Made by a program: the position numbers and the translations under genes
Origin: Vibrio marinisediminis
GTDB taxonomy: Bacteria; Pseudomonadota; Gammaproteobacteria; Enterobacterales; Vibrionaceae
Reading direction: 5' to 3'
NCBI RefSeq assembly: GCF_014050145.1
Contig: NZ_JACFYF010000001.1
Span: 806,001-870,000 of the forward strand
DNA length: 64,000 nucleotides
The notes under the pieces: model-generated
Database searches by the model: none
The model's input: only the letters and a program-made list of their open reading frames with translations
Told to the model about the DNA's origin: nothing
In this document: positions 14,945 through 24,568 of the stretch, piece after piece
Numbering within the stretch: the stretch's first letter is position 1
How the letters are laid out: the number at the start of each line of letters is the position of its first letter

Positions 14945-15466
14945 TTATCGGCTAATGATTCTTATAGAACTAATTACTCCTTCAAATCCATCTGCATTCT
15001 GAGAACCACCATCTCGAGTATAATAATCGCCAGTATAGTTTGTTCCAACATAGAAACGAACTCTCCAACCTCTTGGGATAGAGAAGGAGCGTAGTTGGTT
15101 ATCAAATTTAAACACATTAAGGTCTGGGATATCGTTTTCAATAAATAGGTAACGACCTGTCATTTGTCTATTCTGATATATCACGGCTCCTTGATTGGTT
15201 ATTTTGGAATGTGAGTCTTGATAGCTATTTGAAACTTTACAAGTCGCATCTTTCGAGCGACAGAACATACTCCCTTCACCGTAAGAATTTTCGCATTGTT
15301 CTCGAACATTACGCTTTGCTGACTTTTCACTTCGTCCAGCCTCAACAAATGTATCGGTAAACGGCTTTAATGTACAAATATATGTAATTTCTTGGGCGAA
15401 AGTGAACGGTGAAATTGAAAGCCCAATAAAAATAGAACAAATGATAAATTTTAACTTAGTAAGCAT
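14945..15466 (-). CDS. Secreted beta/gamma-crystallin-like protein
   Basis: The product is 173 residues with a signal peptide of about 24 residues (LKFIICSIFIGLSISPFTFA). A Cys-rich region follows (Cys in YICTLKPF, REQCENSYGEG, MFCRSKDATC). The C-terminal about 85 residues show two Greek-key-like units: VIYQNRQMTGRYLFIENDIP and WRVRFYVGTNYTGDYYTRDGG, each with the aromatic-x-Gly pattern of beta/gamma-crystallins. These domains often bind calcium. The secreted location is inferred from the signal. The gene is transcribed towards the cassette array and has no operon partner. Confidence 0.75.
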   Translation of the reverse strand: MLTKLKFIICSIFIGLSISPFTFAQEITYICTLKPFTDTFVEAGRSEKSAKRNVREQCENSYGEGSMFCRSKDATCKVSNSYQDSHSKITNQGAVIYQNRQMTGRYLFIENDIPDLNVFKFDNQLRSFSIPRGWRVRFYVGTNYTGDYYTRDGGSQNADGFEGVISSIRIISR

Positions 15467-15659
15467 CGCTAATCCTTTTGAAGGCGTTAGTTAGTTCATG
15501 AATATAATTATATACAGACAGTATCTGTATTATACATGCCCCATTAAGTTAGAGTGAGAAGCATGTGAATGTGCAATAAGATGCAATGATTGGTTAAAAG
15601 TAAAGCTGTTTTTTATTGTCGTAATGATAACTAATTCGATTTGGAGGTTGAAACAATTG

Positions 15660-15714
15660 GTTACAAAATGACTAATCGATAACGATTATCACTATCGATT
15701 AGTTACGATGTAAC
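15660..15714. promoter_or_regulatory. 55-bp palindrome with Fur-box-like core upstream of outer-membrane barrel gene
   Basis: ACTAATCGATA (15671-15681) and TATCGATTAGT (15693-15703) are perfect 11-bp arms around ACGATTATCAC. A further pair, GTTAC (15660-15664) and GTAAC (15710-15714), is placed symmetrically about the same centre. The core at 15678-15696 agrees with the classical 19-bp Fur consensus GATAATGATAATCATTATC at 16 of 19 positions. It ends 40 bp before the start of the barrel gene. Iron-dependent repression by Fur is inferred. Confidence 0.55.
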
Positions 15715-15754
15715 AAATTTTATTAAAATACTTTCAAGAAATTAAGGTTTTTTT

Positions 15755-16396
15755 ATGCGTATAGCTTTGCTTGCTTTATTGATACCCCTAGCACCATCTT
15801 TTGCTTTTGCTGATATCCATCCTTATGCTGGGGTTAACTTAGGGATCGGTGGTATCGAGGGAATGGATATCGAATACAATGATTTGAATTACAGTCAAGA
15901 ATCAGGGAAGTTTTCTTGGGGAGTCAATTCAGGTTTTCTACTAGATTCCAATATTAGTGACAAATTTCAGTATGGTGCAGAAATCAGTTACACATCTTAT
16001 GCAACCAATAAAAATGAAATAGAAGGGATTTCATTTGATTATGATGGATATAACATTGCGTTAATGGGTGTTGCCAGATACCAACTCTTCGAATCTTGGA
16101 GTGTTATGAGCAAGTTAGGCTTAGCGCATACAGTGCAAGAGGTCGGGATTAAGGTACATCGCAGAAACGAAAGTAGAACAGTAAGTGAATCCGAAATATT
16201 GCCTAAAATTGGAATAGAGCTGGCATATAATGCGACTGAAAACTTGGACATTTTATTTGGGATTGACCATATTTTCGGTGATGAAATTAAGACCTTTAAA
16301 AGAGGTAGTGATTTAAATGAGCAGGGTTTACTTAAGAACTCATCAGATGTTGCGTCGGTTAGTACTATGTACTTAGGACTTAAATATAATTTCTGA
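15755..16396 (+). CDS. Outer-membrane beta-barrel protein
   Basis: The product is 213 residues with a signal peptide (MRIALLALLIPLAPSFAFA, cleavage before DIHPY). Alternating amphipathic strands follow, consistent with an eight-stranded small barrel of the OmpA/Omp_b-brl kind. It ends YLGLKYNF, with the terminal Phe that favours outer-membrane assembly. AAGG lies 7 bases before the ATG. A palindrome with a Fur-box-like core sits just upstream, so expression may respond to iron. Neighbouring genes do not suggest a ligand. Function beyond an outer-membrane barrel is not assigned. Confidence 0.75.
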   Translation: MRIALLALLIPLAPSFAFADIHPYAGVNLGIGGIEGMDIEYNDLNYSQESGKFSWGVNSGFLLDSNISDKFQYGAEISYTSYATNKNEIEGISFDYDGYNIALMGVARYQLFESWSVMSKLGLAHTVQEVGIKVHRRNESRTVSESEILPKIGIELAYNATENLDILFGIDHIFGDEIKTFKRGSDLNEQGLLKNSSDVASVSTMYLGLKYNF

Positions 16397-16693
16397 TTGC
16401 TAAGAGAGGCGCTTAGGAATATTTGTTATTTTCTAAGTGCTTTTCTGCAGCGTTGTTCATCGTGCTTCTGTTCTTAATACAAATAAACGAAAGCTTGTTG
16501 GTGGTACAGAAATTGCCCTTCCGATTCACATGTAAACAGAGGGGGAGCTTGTGAAGAGCAATCTTTAAACGCGATAGACCGAAATTCCTTTTTCAATCAA
16601 CACTTCCTATATCATTATCCCATGTTCATGCGTCGCAACTTCTTAATCATTTGCAAGAACATGTCCCGCTGTCTTTTTTTAAATAACAAACCC
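16397..16693. other. Intergenic region between barrel gene and tape-measure remnant
   Basis: No convincing gene was found. GCGCTTAG (about 16409) and CTAAGTGC (about 16433) with a following TTTT may be a weak terminator for the barrel gene. On the minus strand a 15-codon frame near 16619-16666 (starts MFLQMIKKLRRMN) follows the tape-measure gene and could be the stub of the next phage gene. Confidence 0.3.
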
Positions 16694-18676
16694 TCAGTAA
16701 CTCATCATCATGTCACCCACATTAACATTCAAGTTTACGCCTTTATCACTGTTCGCTTTATCTACGGCGACAGGCTTATCTGATTTGATAGTCAGCGCCA
16801 CTTCGGCATGACTATTGATTGATTGCGAAGTTAATGGTGTCATCTGCTTGGCTTGCATCATACTTGTGTTGTTTGGTGTAGCTGTTGTTTGGGATGTATT
16901 CGTTTGCCTACTTAATGACTCGCTTGTCGTGACGCCAAGCTCAACATTCTTATTTTTGATATCACTGATTTTAGCGGACATGTCATCCGCTTTTTTAATT
17001 GAGTCATCATCGCCAAATCCAAAGAATCCGCTTATACCATCCATGATAGAACCGAGCCCCACAAATTTATCAATCAAGTAAGTGATGGCAACCGTAGCAG
17101 CCGCTACACCTGCCACTATCAAGCCGATAGGGTTGGCGAACATGATGGCGTTTAACGCGATAAAGCCAATCTTGAGTAGCGCTATGGTCGCCATGATCCC
17201 CTTGAAGTTTTCACTCAAAAAGAGAATGCCACCACCTAGCGCTTTAAAAGCAGCAAAGACACCAGTGACCACTGTTCGTAGTTTTTCAATTGCCTCAGAG
17301 CGCCACGTCATGTTTTTCATCTTTTCAGCGATGTCACCAAAGATAGCTGAAAGCTCTTTCATTACAGGTGTGAGCACGCTGAATTTTAGCGACTCAATAA
17401 TGGCGCCAACCTTTTTAAACGTACTCTCAAACTCCTGCGCTGAATCGATCGACTCTTGAGAGACAGGTCCGCCGGTATCATTGAGCTGCTGCTTGGCCTG
17501 GTTTAACCCATCTGTGCCGGACTTCAATAGCCCGAGCATTTTCTCACTGTCACCCCCAAAGAACTCATCCGCCATGAAGTTCTGCTTGGCGACATCTTTT
17601 TCGTTGGCGATCTCTCTAATAAGTACCTGGTAAGCTTCGGCGGAGTCCGCCGCGTTCATTAAGTCTTTGTAAGCTTGTCGGTTGCCGGTGTCTTTGAAGT
17701 AATCATTCATTGCGCCAGATTTGAGGGTTTTCATTTCACCCCAACGTAGGCTCATCTCTTTAATGGCGGCGTCCATATCTTCACTTTCGGCGCCTGCCAT
17801 TTTAGCCTGCAGTCGCATAGCTTGAAGCTCTTCAACGGGCATGCTGACATCTTTAGCCGCTCTTGATAGCTCGTTAATTTGACTCGCCGTATCTGAAATG
17901 ATTAGCCCAATTCCCGCCATTGAACCGAGCGTAGCGCCGCCAACCATCGCGCCGTTTTTCGCAGTTTCAATTGAAGGCATTTTTATCGCTTTGTTGACCT
18001 TCTGAAAGGGCGCCATGATCGACTGCATTTTCTTGTATTTCTTGCTGACGCCATCAATCTTCTTTGTGTGCTTATCAAAGCTTCTTGATAGACGAGAAAA
18101 CTCATCCTCGAGCTTGCCAACATTAACGCCGGCTTTTTTCATGCCCTGGCTCACCTTGGTTAAGCGCTGATTGTGTTCATTGCTGGCGTCAGTCAAGCGA
18201 GTGACGGTTTCGGTTTGTTTGGCAATTTGATTGGTTAAAGCAGCGCTGGGTTTATTGGCGGCGGTCGCTTTGGTTTTTAGAGTGTCGAGCGCTTGCGATT
18301 GTTTGAGTATTTTCTTGCTGAGCGCTTCGTTAGCGCCGCCAGATGCGTTGGCTTTTTCTTTTAGGGCGGCGAGTAGGGCGGATTGCTCGGCGAGTTCGGC
18401 ATTGAGCTATACTCCTGCTTGCGCGGCGGCTTTTTCTTTGGCTTGCAGTGCTTCCAGCTTTTCGGTGGCTTCATTTAAGCTCAGGGTGTTCTTATCGGCT
18501 TCTTTGCTCATCAGGCGGTAGGCATCGATAAGATGCAGCGCGGCGCTGTCATCCGATTGCGCTTTTTTGATGTCAGCAATCTTCTTGGCGTAGCGATCGG
18601 AATCGCTCGTCATGACCTTGAGTGGCTCTTTGGTTTTATTGATGATGTCCATCACCACTGATAGGCTCATTTTCAT
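16694..18676 (-). pseudogene. Phage tail tape-measure protein gene with an in-frame amber codon
   Basis: A single reading frame of about 660 codons starts at ATG 18674-18676 with AAGGA 7 bases upstream. After 89 codons a TAG at 18407-18409 interrupts it, and the same frame then continues open to 16694. The N-terminal third is long coiled coil. The centre has tape-measure features (INELSRAAKDVSMPVEELQA, ANEKDVAKQNFMADEFFGGD), and a hydrophobic part (IALLKIGFIALNAIMFANPIG, AGVAAATVAITYLI) lies near the end. The length is moderate for the family. No other tail, capsid or integrase gene is beside it, so this is an isolated prophage remnant. Suppression of the amber codon cannot be excluded. Without it the downstream part could only restart at weak codons such as TTG near 18196. 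Confidence 0.8.
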
Positions 18677-18694
18677 CTGTCTGTCCTTCTTATA

Positions 18695-18720
18695 CAAAAA
18701 AGGAGAGCACTCAGCTCTCC
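18695..18720 (-). terminator. Minus-strand terminator upstream of tape-measure remnant
   Basis: On the minus strand GGAGAGC, a 5-base loop (18709-18713) and GCTCTCC are followed by six T (18696-18701). It lies 19 bases before the tape-measure start, so it would end a transcript from an upstream phage gene that is no longer present. Confidence 0.7.
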
Positions 18721-18998
18721 CTTTGGTGGCGAACTCGCGCCTTTTCTCGAAACATAATCAAATCATCGATGCTATAGCTAGATATAATTGCGCTATCTAA
18801 CCGTTTGATTGGTAGCGTAATTCATTGATAAACAAGAGGCGCACTTGACCCGTATAGCACCTTTTTTGATCGCAAAGTGGCTTCGATGGGGTGACAAATT
18901 GGCAATAAATACGTAATCTTATAGCCGTTTTTTAAGTGTGGGAATGATGTTTTGCACACTTACATAGATAAGAATTCAAATATTTATAAGGTCAAATT

Positions 18999-20306
18999 GT
19001 GCCAGTAACAGCAATAAAAGCACGCGTTGTCGAAATGTCGAAACGTAAAAAATTGATGCTTTTGAGTTTGCCTATCATGGCGGTTATCGTCATGGCGTCA
19101 ATTGGCAGCCAATCACCGACAATTCGTACTATTGATCTTTCTCTTCCTGAGTCTGTGCTTGTAAATGCTCTGCTGGGAGAGACGATTGAAAGTACGGATA
19201 TGCCTGATTATGAATACCAAATTCGTACTGGTGACAACTTAAGCTCTATCTTCGAACAACTGGGCTTTGGTTATAGTGACCTGATGAAAATCATGGAAAC
19301 GGATTTGAACTATCTTGCACTAGATACCATTAAGCCGGGTAACACCCTTCGATTTTGGCGTGATGAAGAGACGAACTCTTTAAGCAAAATGGAATTAGAG
19401 TTCAGTTTAGTTGAGCGCGCGGTTTATACCCGCAACCCTGATGGCGACTATTCATTTACCGATGTGAAAATTCCCGGTGTGTGGAAAGAGTACGCCATGG
19501 TGGGTGAGATCAACGGTAGTTTTTCAACGTCAGTAAACCGATTAGGTCTTGGTATTTCCGAAGTTGAGCAGATTGTTAGCTTGCTCAAAGACAAGATTAA
19601 CTTCTCACGAGATCTTCGTGCAGGGGACAAGTTTGAAGTGGTGCAGTCTCGTCAGTATGTTGATGACCAGCTCACTGGTAACCGAGAGATTCAAGCGATT
19701 AAGATCTTTAACCGTGGCGGTGAATTTACAGCGTATCTTCATTCAGATGGTCAATATTACGATAAGAATGGTGAAAGCCTTCAACGCGCATTCCAGCGCG
19801 AGCCGATCAAAGGTAAGTACCGTTTAAGTTCTCACTTCAACCCACATCGCAAGCACCCTGTGACAGGGCGTGTGTCACCACATAATGGTACCGATTGGGC
19901 GGTTCCTGTTGGTACTCCGATCGTTTCAACCGGCGATGGTGTGGTTATTATGACCCGTAAGCACCCTTATGCGGGAAACTATGTGGTGATTCAACATGGC
20001 AGCACTTACAAAACACGTTATCTGCACCTAAGCAAGATTTTGGTGCGTAAAGGGCAAAAAGTTACCCGTGGTCAGCGCATCGGTTTGTCGGGTAAATCTG
20101 GTCGTGTTACAGGACCTCACATTCATTATGAATTGATTGCCCGTGGTAGACCAGTCAATGCCATGAAAGCCAATATACCTATGGCAAATTCGGTTTCTAA
20201 GAAAGAGATGGCGAGCTTTAAAGCAAGACGTGATGAACTGGATAACATGCTTCACCAACAAGAGTTAAAGTTGGCGAAACAACCCAAGAATGACGCTGCG
20301 AGTTAG
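18999..20306 (+). CDS. shyA: M23 murein DD-endopeptidase, ShyA/MepM-like
   Basis: The product is 435 residues and probably cleaves peptide cross-links of peptidoglycan in the periplasm to allow cell elongation. An N-terminal membrane segment (LMLLSLPIMAVIVMASIG) anchors it. A LysM-like/inhibitory region follows (YQIRTGDNLSSIFEQLGF, about 70-120), then an intermediate domain and the C-terminal M23 domain. Zinc-site residues are seen in HNGTDWAVP (H-x3-D) and in TGPHIHYEL (H-x-H). Length and layout match V. cholerae ShyA. The start is GTG 18999 with TAAGG 8 bases upstream; the ATG 12 codons later lacks a ribosome site. The gene is monocistronic with a terminator at 20332. The symbol is by resemblance; the paralogue ShyC has a similar layout. 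Confidence 0.85.
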   Translation: MPVTAIKARVVEMSKRKKLMLLSLPIMAVIVMASIGSQSPTIRTIDLSLPESVLVNALLGETIESTDMPDYEYQIRTGDNLSSIFEQLGFGYSDLMKIMETDLNYLALDTIKPGNTLRFWRDEETNSLSKMELEFSLVERAVYTRNPDGDYSFTDVKIPGVWKEYAMVGEINGSFSTSVNRLGLGISEVEQIVSLLKDKINFSRDLRAGDKFEVVQSRQYVDDQLTGNREIQAIKIFNRGGEFTAYLHSDGQYYDKNGESLQRAFQREPIKGKYRLSSHFNPHRKHPVTGRVSPHNGTDWAVPVGTPIVSTGDGVVIMTRKHPYAGNYVVIQHGSTYKTRYLHLSKILVRKGQKVTRGQRIGLSGKSGRVTGPHIHYELIARGRPVNAMKANIPMANSVSKKEMASFKARRDELDNMLHQQELKLAKQPKNDAAS

Positions 20307-20331
20307 TCCATACTTAGGGCAATAGAAGCGA

Positions 20332-20357
20332 AAAGGCGAGCATTTATGCTCGCCTTT
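20332..20357. terminator. Bidirectional Rho-independent terminator
   Basis: AAAGGCGAGCA (20332-20342), loop TTTA and TGCTCGCCTTT (20347-20357). The stem is perfect, and it serves the convergent shyA-like and lldD genes. Confidence 0.9.
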
Positions 20358-20378
20358 GTTATTTAGGGCGCTGTTAAC

Positions 20379-21518
20379 TTAATCGAATTGAACTAGAGAG
20401 TCTGATCCTAAATCGGCAATGGTTTTTGCTCCGGTCAATGTCATCGCAACACGCATTTCCTTGTCGTATAGATCCAATAAGTTTTCCACGCCAGCTTGTC
20501 CTTGCGCAGCCAAGGCATAAACAAATGAACGTCCAAGTAAGGTGCAGTCAGCACCCAGCGCCAACATACGCACAACATCAAGCCCGGTGCGAATACCTGA
20601 ATCAACCAATATTTTTAAATCCCCCTTCACCGCATCGGCAATATTTGGCAGTGCTTTGGCGGTGGAGAGTACGCCATCAAGTTGGCGACCACCATGGTTA
20701 GAAACAATAATGCCATCTGCGCCAAAGCGAACCGCATCTTTGGCATCCTCTGTATCAAGAATACCTTTAATCACCATTGGACCGCCCCAGAAATCGCGAA
20801 TCCATTCCAAGTCTTTCCAGCTAATGGAAGGGTCAAAGTTAGTGCCTAACCAGCCAATGTAGTCTTCCAGCTTAGTGGGTTCACCTCGGTAGGTTGAAAT
20901 ATTGCCTAGGTCGTGTGGTTTGCCCATCACTCCAACATCTAAAGCCCAGCTTGGGTGTAGCATTGACTGAAACACACGACGCATCGCCGCATTGGGACCA
21001 CTCATTCCTGAGTGCATATCTCGATAGCGGGCACCAGGCACTGGCATGTCAACGGTAAAGACTAATGTGGTCACGCCGGCGGCTTTCGCGCGTTCTAATA
21101 CGTTGCGCATAAACCCACGGTCTTTCAGAACATAAAGTTGAAACCACATAGGGCGCTCAATCGCCGGGGCAACTTCCTCAATAGGGCATACCGAAACCGT
21201 AGACATGGTGAAAGGAATGCCTTTCTTTTCCGCAGCTTTTGCGGCTTGAACTTCACCTCGACGGGCATACATCCCTGTCAGTCCTACTGGTGCTAGCGCG
21301 ATAGGCATGGCTAACTTTTCACCAAATAGTTCGGTTTCAAGGCTCAGATCTTCCATGTTTTTCAGTACGCGCTGGCGTAATGCAACGTCGGATAGGTCAT
21401 CAGTGTTGCGTTTAAGAGTTTGCTCGTTGTATGAGCCACCATCAATGTAGTGGAATAGGAACGGAGGCAACTTCGCTTTTGCTGCTGCACGGTAATCGGT
21501 TGAGGCTGAAATAATCAT
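20379..21518 (-). CDS. lldD: FMN-dependent L-lactate dehydrogenase
   Basis: The product is 379 residues and oxidises L-lactate to pyruvate at the inner face of the membrane, passing electrons to quinone. It has the whole alpha-hydroxy-acid dehydrogenase fold. FMN and substrate residues are visible in [58 protein letters not shown] and the catalytic [10 protein letters not shown] near residue 275. The end of the barrel is [22 protein letters not shown] 21516-21518 is preferred over the GTG just before it because AGGA lies 8 bases upstream. No lactate permease or D-lactate dehydrogenase gene is beside it, unlike in V. cholerae, where lldP and dld are neighbours. Confidence 0.93.
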   Translation of the reverse strand: MIISASTDYRAAAKAKLPPFLFHYIDGGSYNEQTLKRNTDDLSDVALRQRVLKNMEDLSLETELFGEKLAMPIALAPVGLTGMYARRGEVQAAKAAEKKGIPFTMSTVSVCPIEEVAPAIERPMWFQLYVLKDRGFMRNVLERAKAAGVTTLVFTVDMPVPGARYRDMHSGMSGPNAAMRRVFQSMLHPSWALDVGVMGKPHDLGNISTYRGEPTKLEDYIGWLGTNFDPSISWKDLEWIRDFWGGPMVIKGILDTEDAKDAVRFGADGIIVSNHGGRQLDGVLSTAKALPNIADAVKGDLKILVDSGIRTGLDVVRMLALGADCTLLGRSFVYALAAQGQAGVENLLDLYDKEMRVAMTLTGAKTIADLGSDSLVQFD

Positions 21519-21887
21519 CACTTTAGTCCTGTTTGGTTCGGTTTGGCATTATCAACGCCAAAGGGACCTTGTTATTGTCATGTAGGGTGCAGAGGTAAGT
21601 ACTTGCTATCACTAAGATTAATGTATTTCAATCTTAGCTATAATGTTGATGTTACATAATTGTTATTGATAAATAAATGAAGTTAATGAAATTGATTGGT
21701 TCTAAAAATGACAAAATAGAGATGAGAAGGCAGATAAGTCAGAGAGTCATCACCCGATAACGAGTGTTGCAGGTTTGAAGATATTTCACTTACCCCCTAC
21801 TTTATGGTTATAGCGTACGCCCTTTTGATTTGTTTTAATTCGAATGACACTGACTTTCATTCAATGGATTCGATAAGGTTAGGAAAA

Positions 21888-23156
21888 ATGGTCGAAAAAA
21901 CAATTGCTATAGTAGGGGCTGGAATTATAGGAATCACAACAGCCTATTTGCTAAAGAGAGCAGGCTATCGCGTAATCTTAATCGATGCCGAGGACGGACC
22001 AGCTCTAAAGACTAGCTATGCAAACGGATGCCAACTGAGTTACTCGTATATTGACGCGATGTCATCACCAAGCCTGATTAAGAAAATGCCGAAGATCATG
22101 GCTGGAATGGATCCTGCCTTTCGTATTAAGTTTTCACCGGATCCTAGCCTTGTTAGTTGGGGGAGTAAGTTTTTATTAAATGGTCAGGCTCATAAAGAAG
22201 AATTTAATACGCAGACCCTTTTGAGATTGTCCCTTCATTCAAGAGATGTTCTTCGTTCAGTGTTAGCGGATTCTAACGTTGAGTTTGAACATCGGGTTTC
22301 AGGAAAATTACTGATTTACACTAACCAAGAAGATCTAGATAAAGCGGCTAAACGTGTTAGACAAAAGGATGAGTGGGGATGCAAGCAAGAGATTCTGAGT
22401 CAAAAGCAATGCTTAGATTTAGAACCCAGTTTACGGCAATTGTCCCAACCGATAGTGGGCGGCATCTATTCAGCTATTGATGAAGTTGGAAATCCTCACC
22501 GTTTATCCAACGAACTTCTTAAAATAATGAAACAAGAACAGGGTTTTGAAGCCCGTTTCAATTGTCGCGTAAATCGATTTGTAAAAAACGGTCAGTCAAT
22601 CCAGTATCTCGAAACTTCCGATGGTGTTATCCACGCCGATGCTTATGTGCTGGCAACAGGACCAGAAAGCCTAAACTTGGTAAAAGAGATTGGGCTTAAG
22701 CTTCCTATTTATCCTATTAAAGGCTACAGCATTACCGTTCCGGCAACGGAATTTGCCCCTGAAATTTGCGTCACTGATGTGGATAACAAAGTGGTTGTTA
22801 GCCGCGTTGGCGATAAGCTACGGATAGCAGGCTGCGCCGACATTGTTGGTTACAAGAGCCATATAGATGAAAGCCGAATTGAACATTTGCTCAATGTTTG
22901 TAAGAACAACTTTCCCAAAGCGGGAGATTACAGCGACATAAAACATACTTGGGCAGGTATTCGCCCTGTGACCCCCAGTAGCGTACCTATCATAGGTAAA
23001 GCCGGTGTGGACAACCTTTTCTTCAATATTGGTCATGGAACGCTGGGTTGGACATTGGCACTAGGTTCGGCCTCACTACTGACAGCTATCATTAACCAGC
23101 AAGAGACGCCAATAGATACCATTGGAATGAGACCGGTGGATCATGGTATTTGCTAA
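21888..23156 (+). CDS. FAD-dependent D-amino-acid dehydrogenase-like oxidoreductase
   Basis: The product is about 422 residues of the DAO/DadA fold. An N-terminal FAD-binding motif IAIVGAGIIGITTAYLLKRAG is followed by VILIDAEDGPALKTSYANG, and the centre and end show ADAYVLATGPES and KHTWAGIRPVTPSSVPIIGK with NIGHGTLGWTLALGSA. DadA oxidatively deaminates D-amino acids and feeds electrons to the respiratory chain. The start at ATG 21888 is chosen because TAAGG and AGGA lie just upstream and the FAD motif then begins at residue 4; the frame is open 28 codons further. No alanine racemase is next to it, so the substrate is uncertain among D-amino acids or related amines. Confidence 0.85.
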   Translation: MVEKTIAIVGAGIIGITTAYLLKRAGYRVILIDAEDGPALKTSYANGCQLSYSYIDAMSSPSLIKKMPKIMAGMDPAFRIKFSPDPSLVSWGSKFLLNGQAHKEEFNTQTLLRLSLHSRDVLRSVLADSNVEFEHRVSGKLLIYTNQEDLDKAAKRVRQKDEWGCKQEILSQKQCLDLEPSLRQLSQPIVGGIYSAIDEVGNPHRLSNELLKIMKQEQGFEARFNCRVNRFVKNGQSIQYLETSDGVIHADAYVLATGPESLNLVKEIGLKLPIYPIKGYSITVPATEFAPEICVTDVDNKVVVSRVGDKLRIAGCADIVGYKSHIDESRIEHLLNVCKNNFPKAGDYSDIKHTWAGIRPVTPSSVPIIGKAGVDNLFFNIGHGTLGWTLALGSASLLTAIINQQETPIDTIGMRPVDHGIC

Positions 23157-23236
23157 TTTGATTCAGCAAATATAAGCAATATTAAAACGATCAATATCGT
23201 ATATGTTGGTTGATACCAATTCGAGTTCGTTAGTGA

Positions 23237-24568
23237 TCAGAAAATCGTCTTCTTTCTGTTGTGAGCATAGAATGCCACACTGATCGCAATGAACAAAAAC
23301 GAGAAGTAATAGACGAATGAGGACAGCGACGCGATAAAGTCGATGTGTTTCGCTATCTGTTCTTCTGTGTAGTTTTGAGAGAGCAATTTATAATAGAAGG
23401 CGTATAAAATACCTATTAGCCCGTACCCAAGATTGAACATTAATCCTTTAAAGCTCAGTACTGTAGCCCTATTGTGTGACTCGGTTTTTTTATTCAGGTG
23501 ATAACTAATGAATATGTTCATTGTCATTATAATGAAGATCAGCAGCAATGCGGGTATGACACCGTAAATAGACCATCCTAAACTAATCCAATAATAGGCT
23601 GCTATCGTCGCTAGCCCCATCACAGCAATAAAAGGTTTAGGTGCCATGCTTTCTGCTAAGCGACGACTTTGTCCTGCTAGTATAATCTTGAGTAGACTTA
23701 TTCCAGCGCCGATAAAACCAAAATAGATGATCGGTATGTCAATGGCGCGAAAATACTGGCTGTTCATGGTTAAAAACATACGCGAAGTGTGCTCGAACAA
23801 ACTGTAATAGAGCAAGATGAACAGAACATAAGGCGTGGCAAGCACCCATTTACCTGTATCTAGGGTCAACTTTAGACTCGATATGGTGGTTGCCCATTTG
23901 GTGCTATTTGGCGGTAATACCTTTTTCGCTTCCCTCATGCTAAGCGCAGAGTAAATGGCAAGCATCGCGACAATTAAAGTAGCAAAAACAGGAATACGCA
24001 TAATGTCTTGCGTCTTTTGTGGTACTTCTAGCCCCAGAAAATGATAGACGGAAGCCATAAAGTTAACGTCATACATAGCAGCACCGACGAGGGTGACAAA
24101 GATTCCGACACTAGAGGAGATTCGCAGTTGGAGTTGTAAAACTCGCGGCCATGCCTCTTCTTTGCCTTGTTCTTTTAGAGTGTCATAAGCTAGTGCTTCA
24201 TCGGCACCGCTTGCCAAAGCCATCGCTAAGCCACTTAATATTCGATTAATTAAAAATACCCAAAAGACCAAGGTGGGATTCCCCGTGGGAACCACGGCAA
24301 TCATCGCGATTTCAATGAACATGACAACGGAAGATAATACCACGAGTTTCTTTCGGCCTAGCGTATCCGCAAATGCACCCGATGGGACTTCGGAAAGAAC
24401 AATGGTCGCTGCCCAAACTACGTTTAGCATGGCAAATTGAGAGAGTGTTAAGCCATAATCTAAATAGAGCAACGTGAATACGGGATAATAAAAGCGCGCA
24501 AAGTAACTGCTTCTGAACATCAAGAAGTAACGGACGTTACGTATATGCAGGATTTCTTTAAGCGTCAT
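23237..24568 (-). CDS. MFS transporter
   Basis: The product is a 443-residue inner-membrane protein with about twelve hydrophobic helices and a central charged loop near residue 215. The family motif between helices 2 and 3 is GAFADTLGRKKLVVLSS. The extended loop with the VPQKTQDIMRI segment is not typical of known drug exporters. Substrate and direction cannot be told from the sequence. It is convergent with the DadA-like gene and separated by 80 bp without a clear terminator. Confidence 0.8.
   Translation of the reverse strand: MTLKEILHIRNVRYFLMFRSSYFARFYYPVFTLLYLDYGLTLSQFAMLNVVWAATIVLSEVPSGAFADTLGRKKLVVLSSVVMFIEIAMIAVVPTGNPTLVFWVFLINRILSGLAMALASGADEALAYDTLKEQGKEEAWPRVLQLQLRISSSVGIFVTLVGAAMYDVNFMASVYHFLGLEVPQKTQDIMRIPVFATLIVAMLAIYSALSMREAKKVLPPNSTKWATTISSLKLTLDTGKWVLATPYVLFILLYYSLFEHTSRMFLTMNSQYFRAIDIPIIYFGFIGAGISLLKIILAGQSRRLAESMAPKPFIAVMGLATIAAYYWISLGWSIYGVIPALLLIFIIMTMNIFISYHLNKKTESHNRATVLSFKGLMFNLGYGLIGILYAFYYKLLSQNYTEEQIAKHIDFIASLSSFVYYFSFLFIAISVAFYAHNRKKTIF

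Noticed and set aside
15488-15500. GGCGTTAGTTAG as a further attC right core
   Set aside because: No left arm or folded structure was found, and the neighbouring gene is in the opposite direction.
18231-18521. Plus-strand Ala/Ser-rich ORF opposite the tape-measure gene
   Set aside because: It is the mirror of the coiled-coil coding region, with no ribosome site or protein-like pattern.
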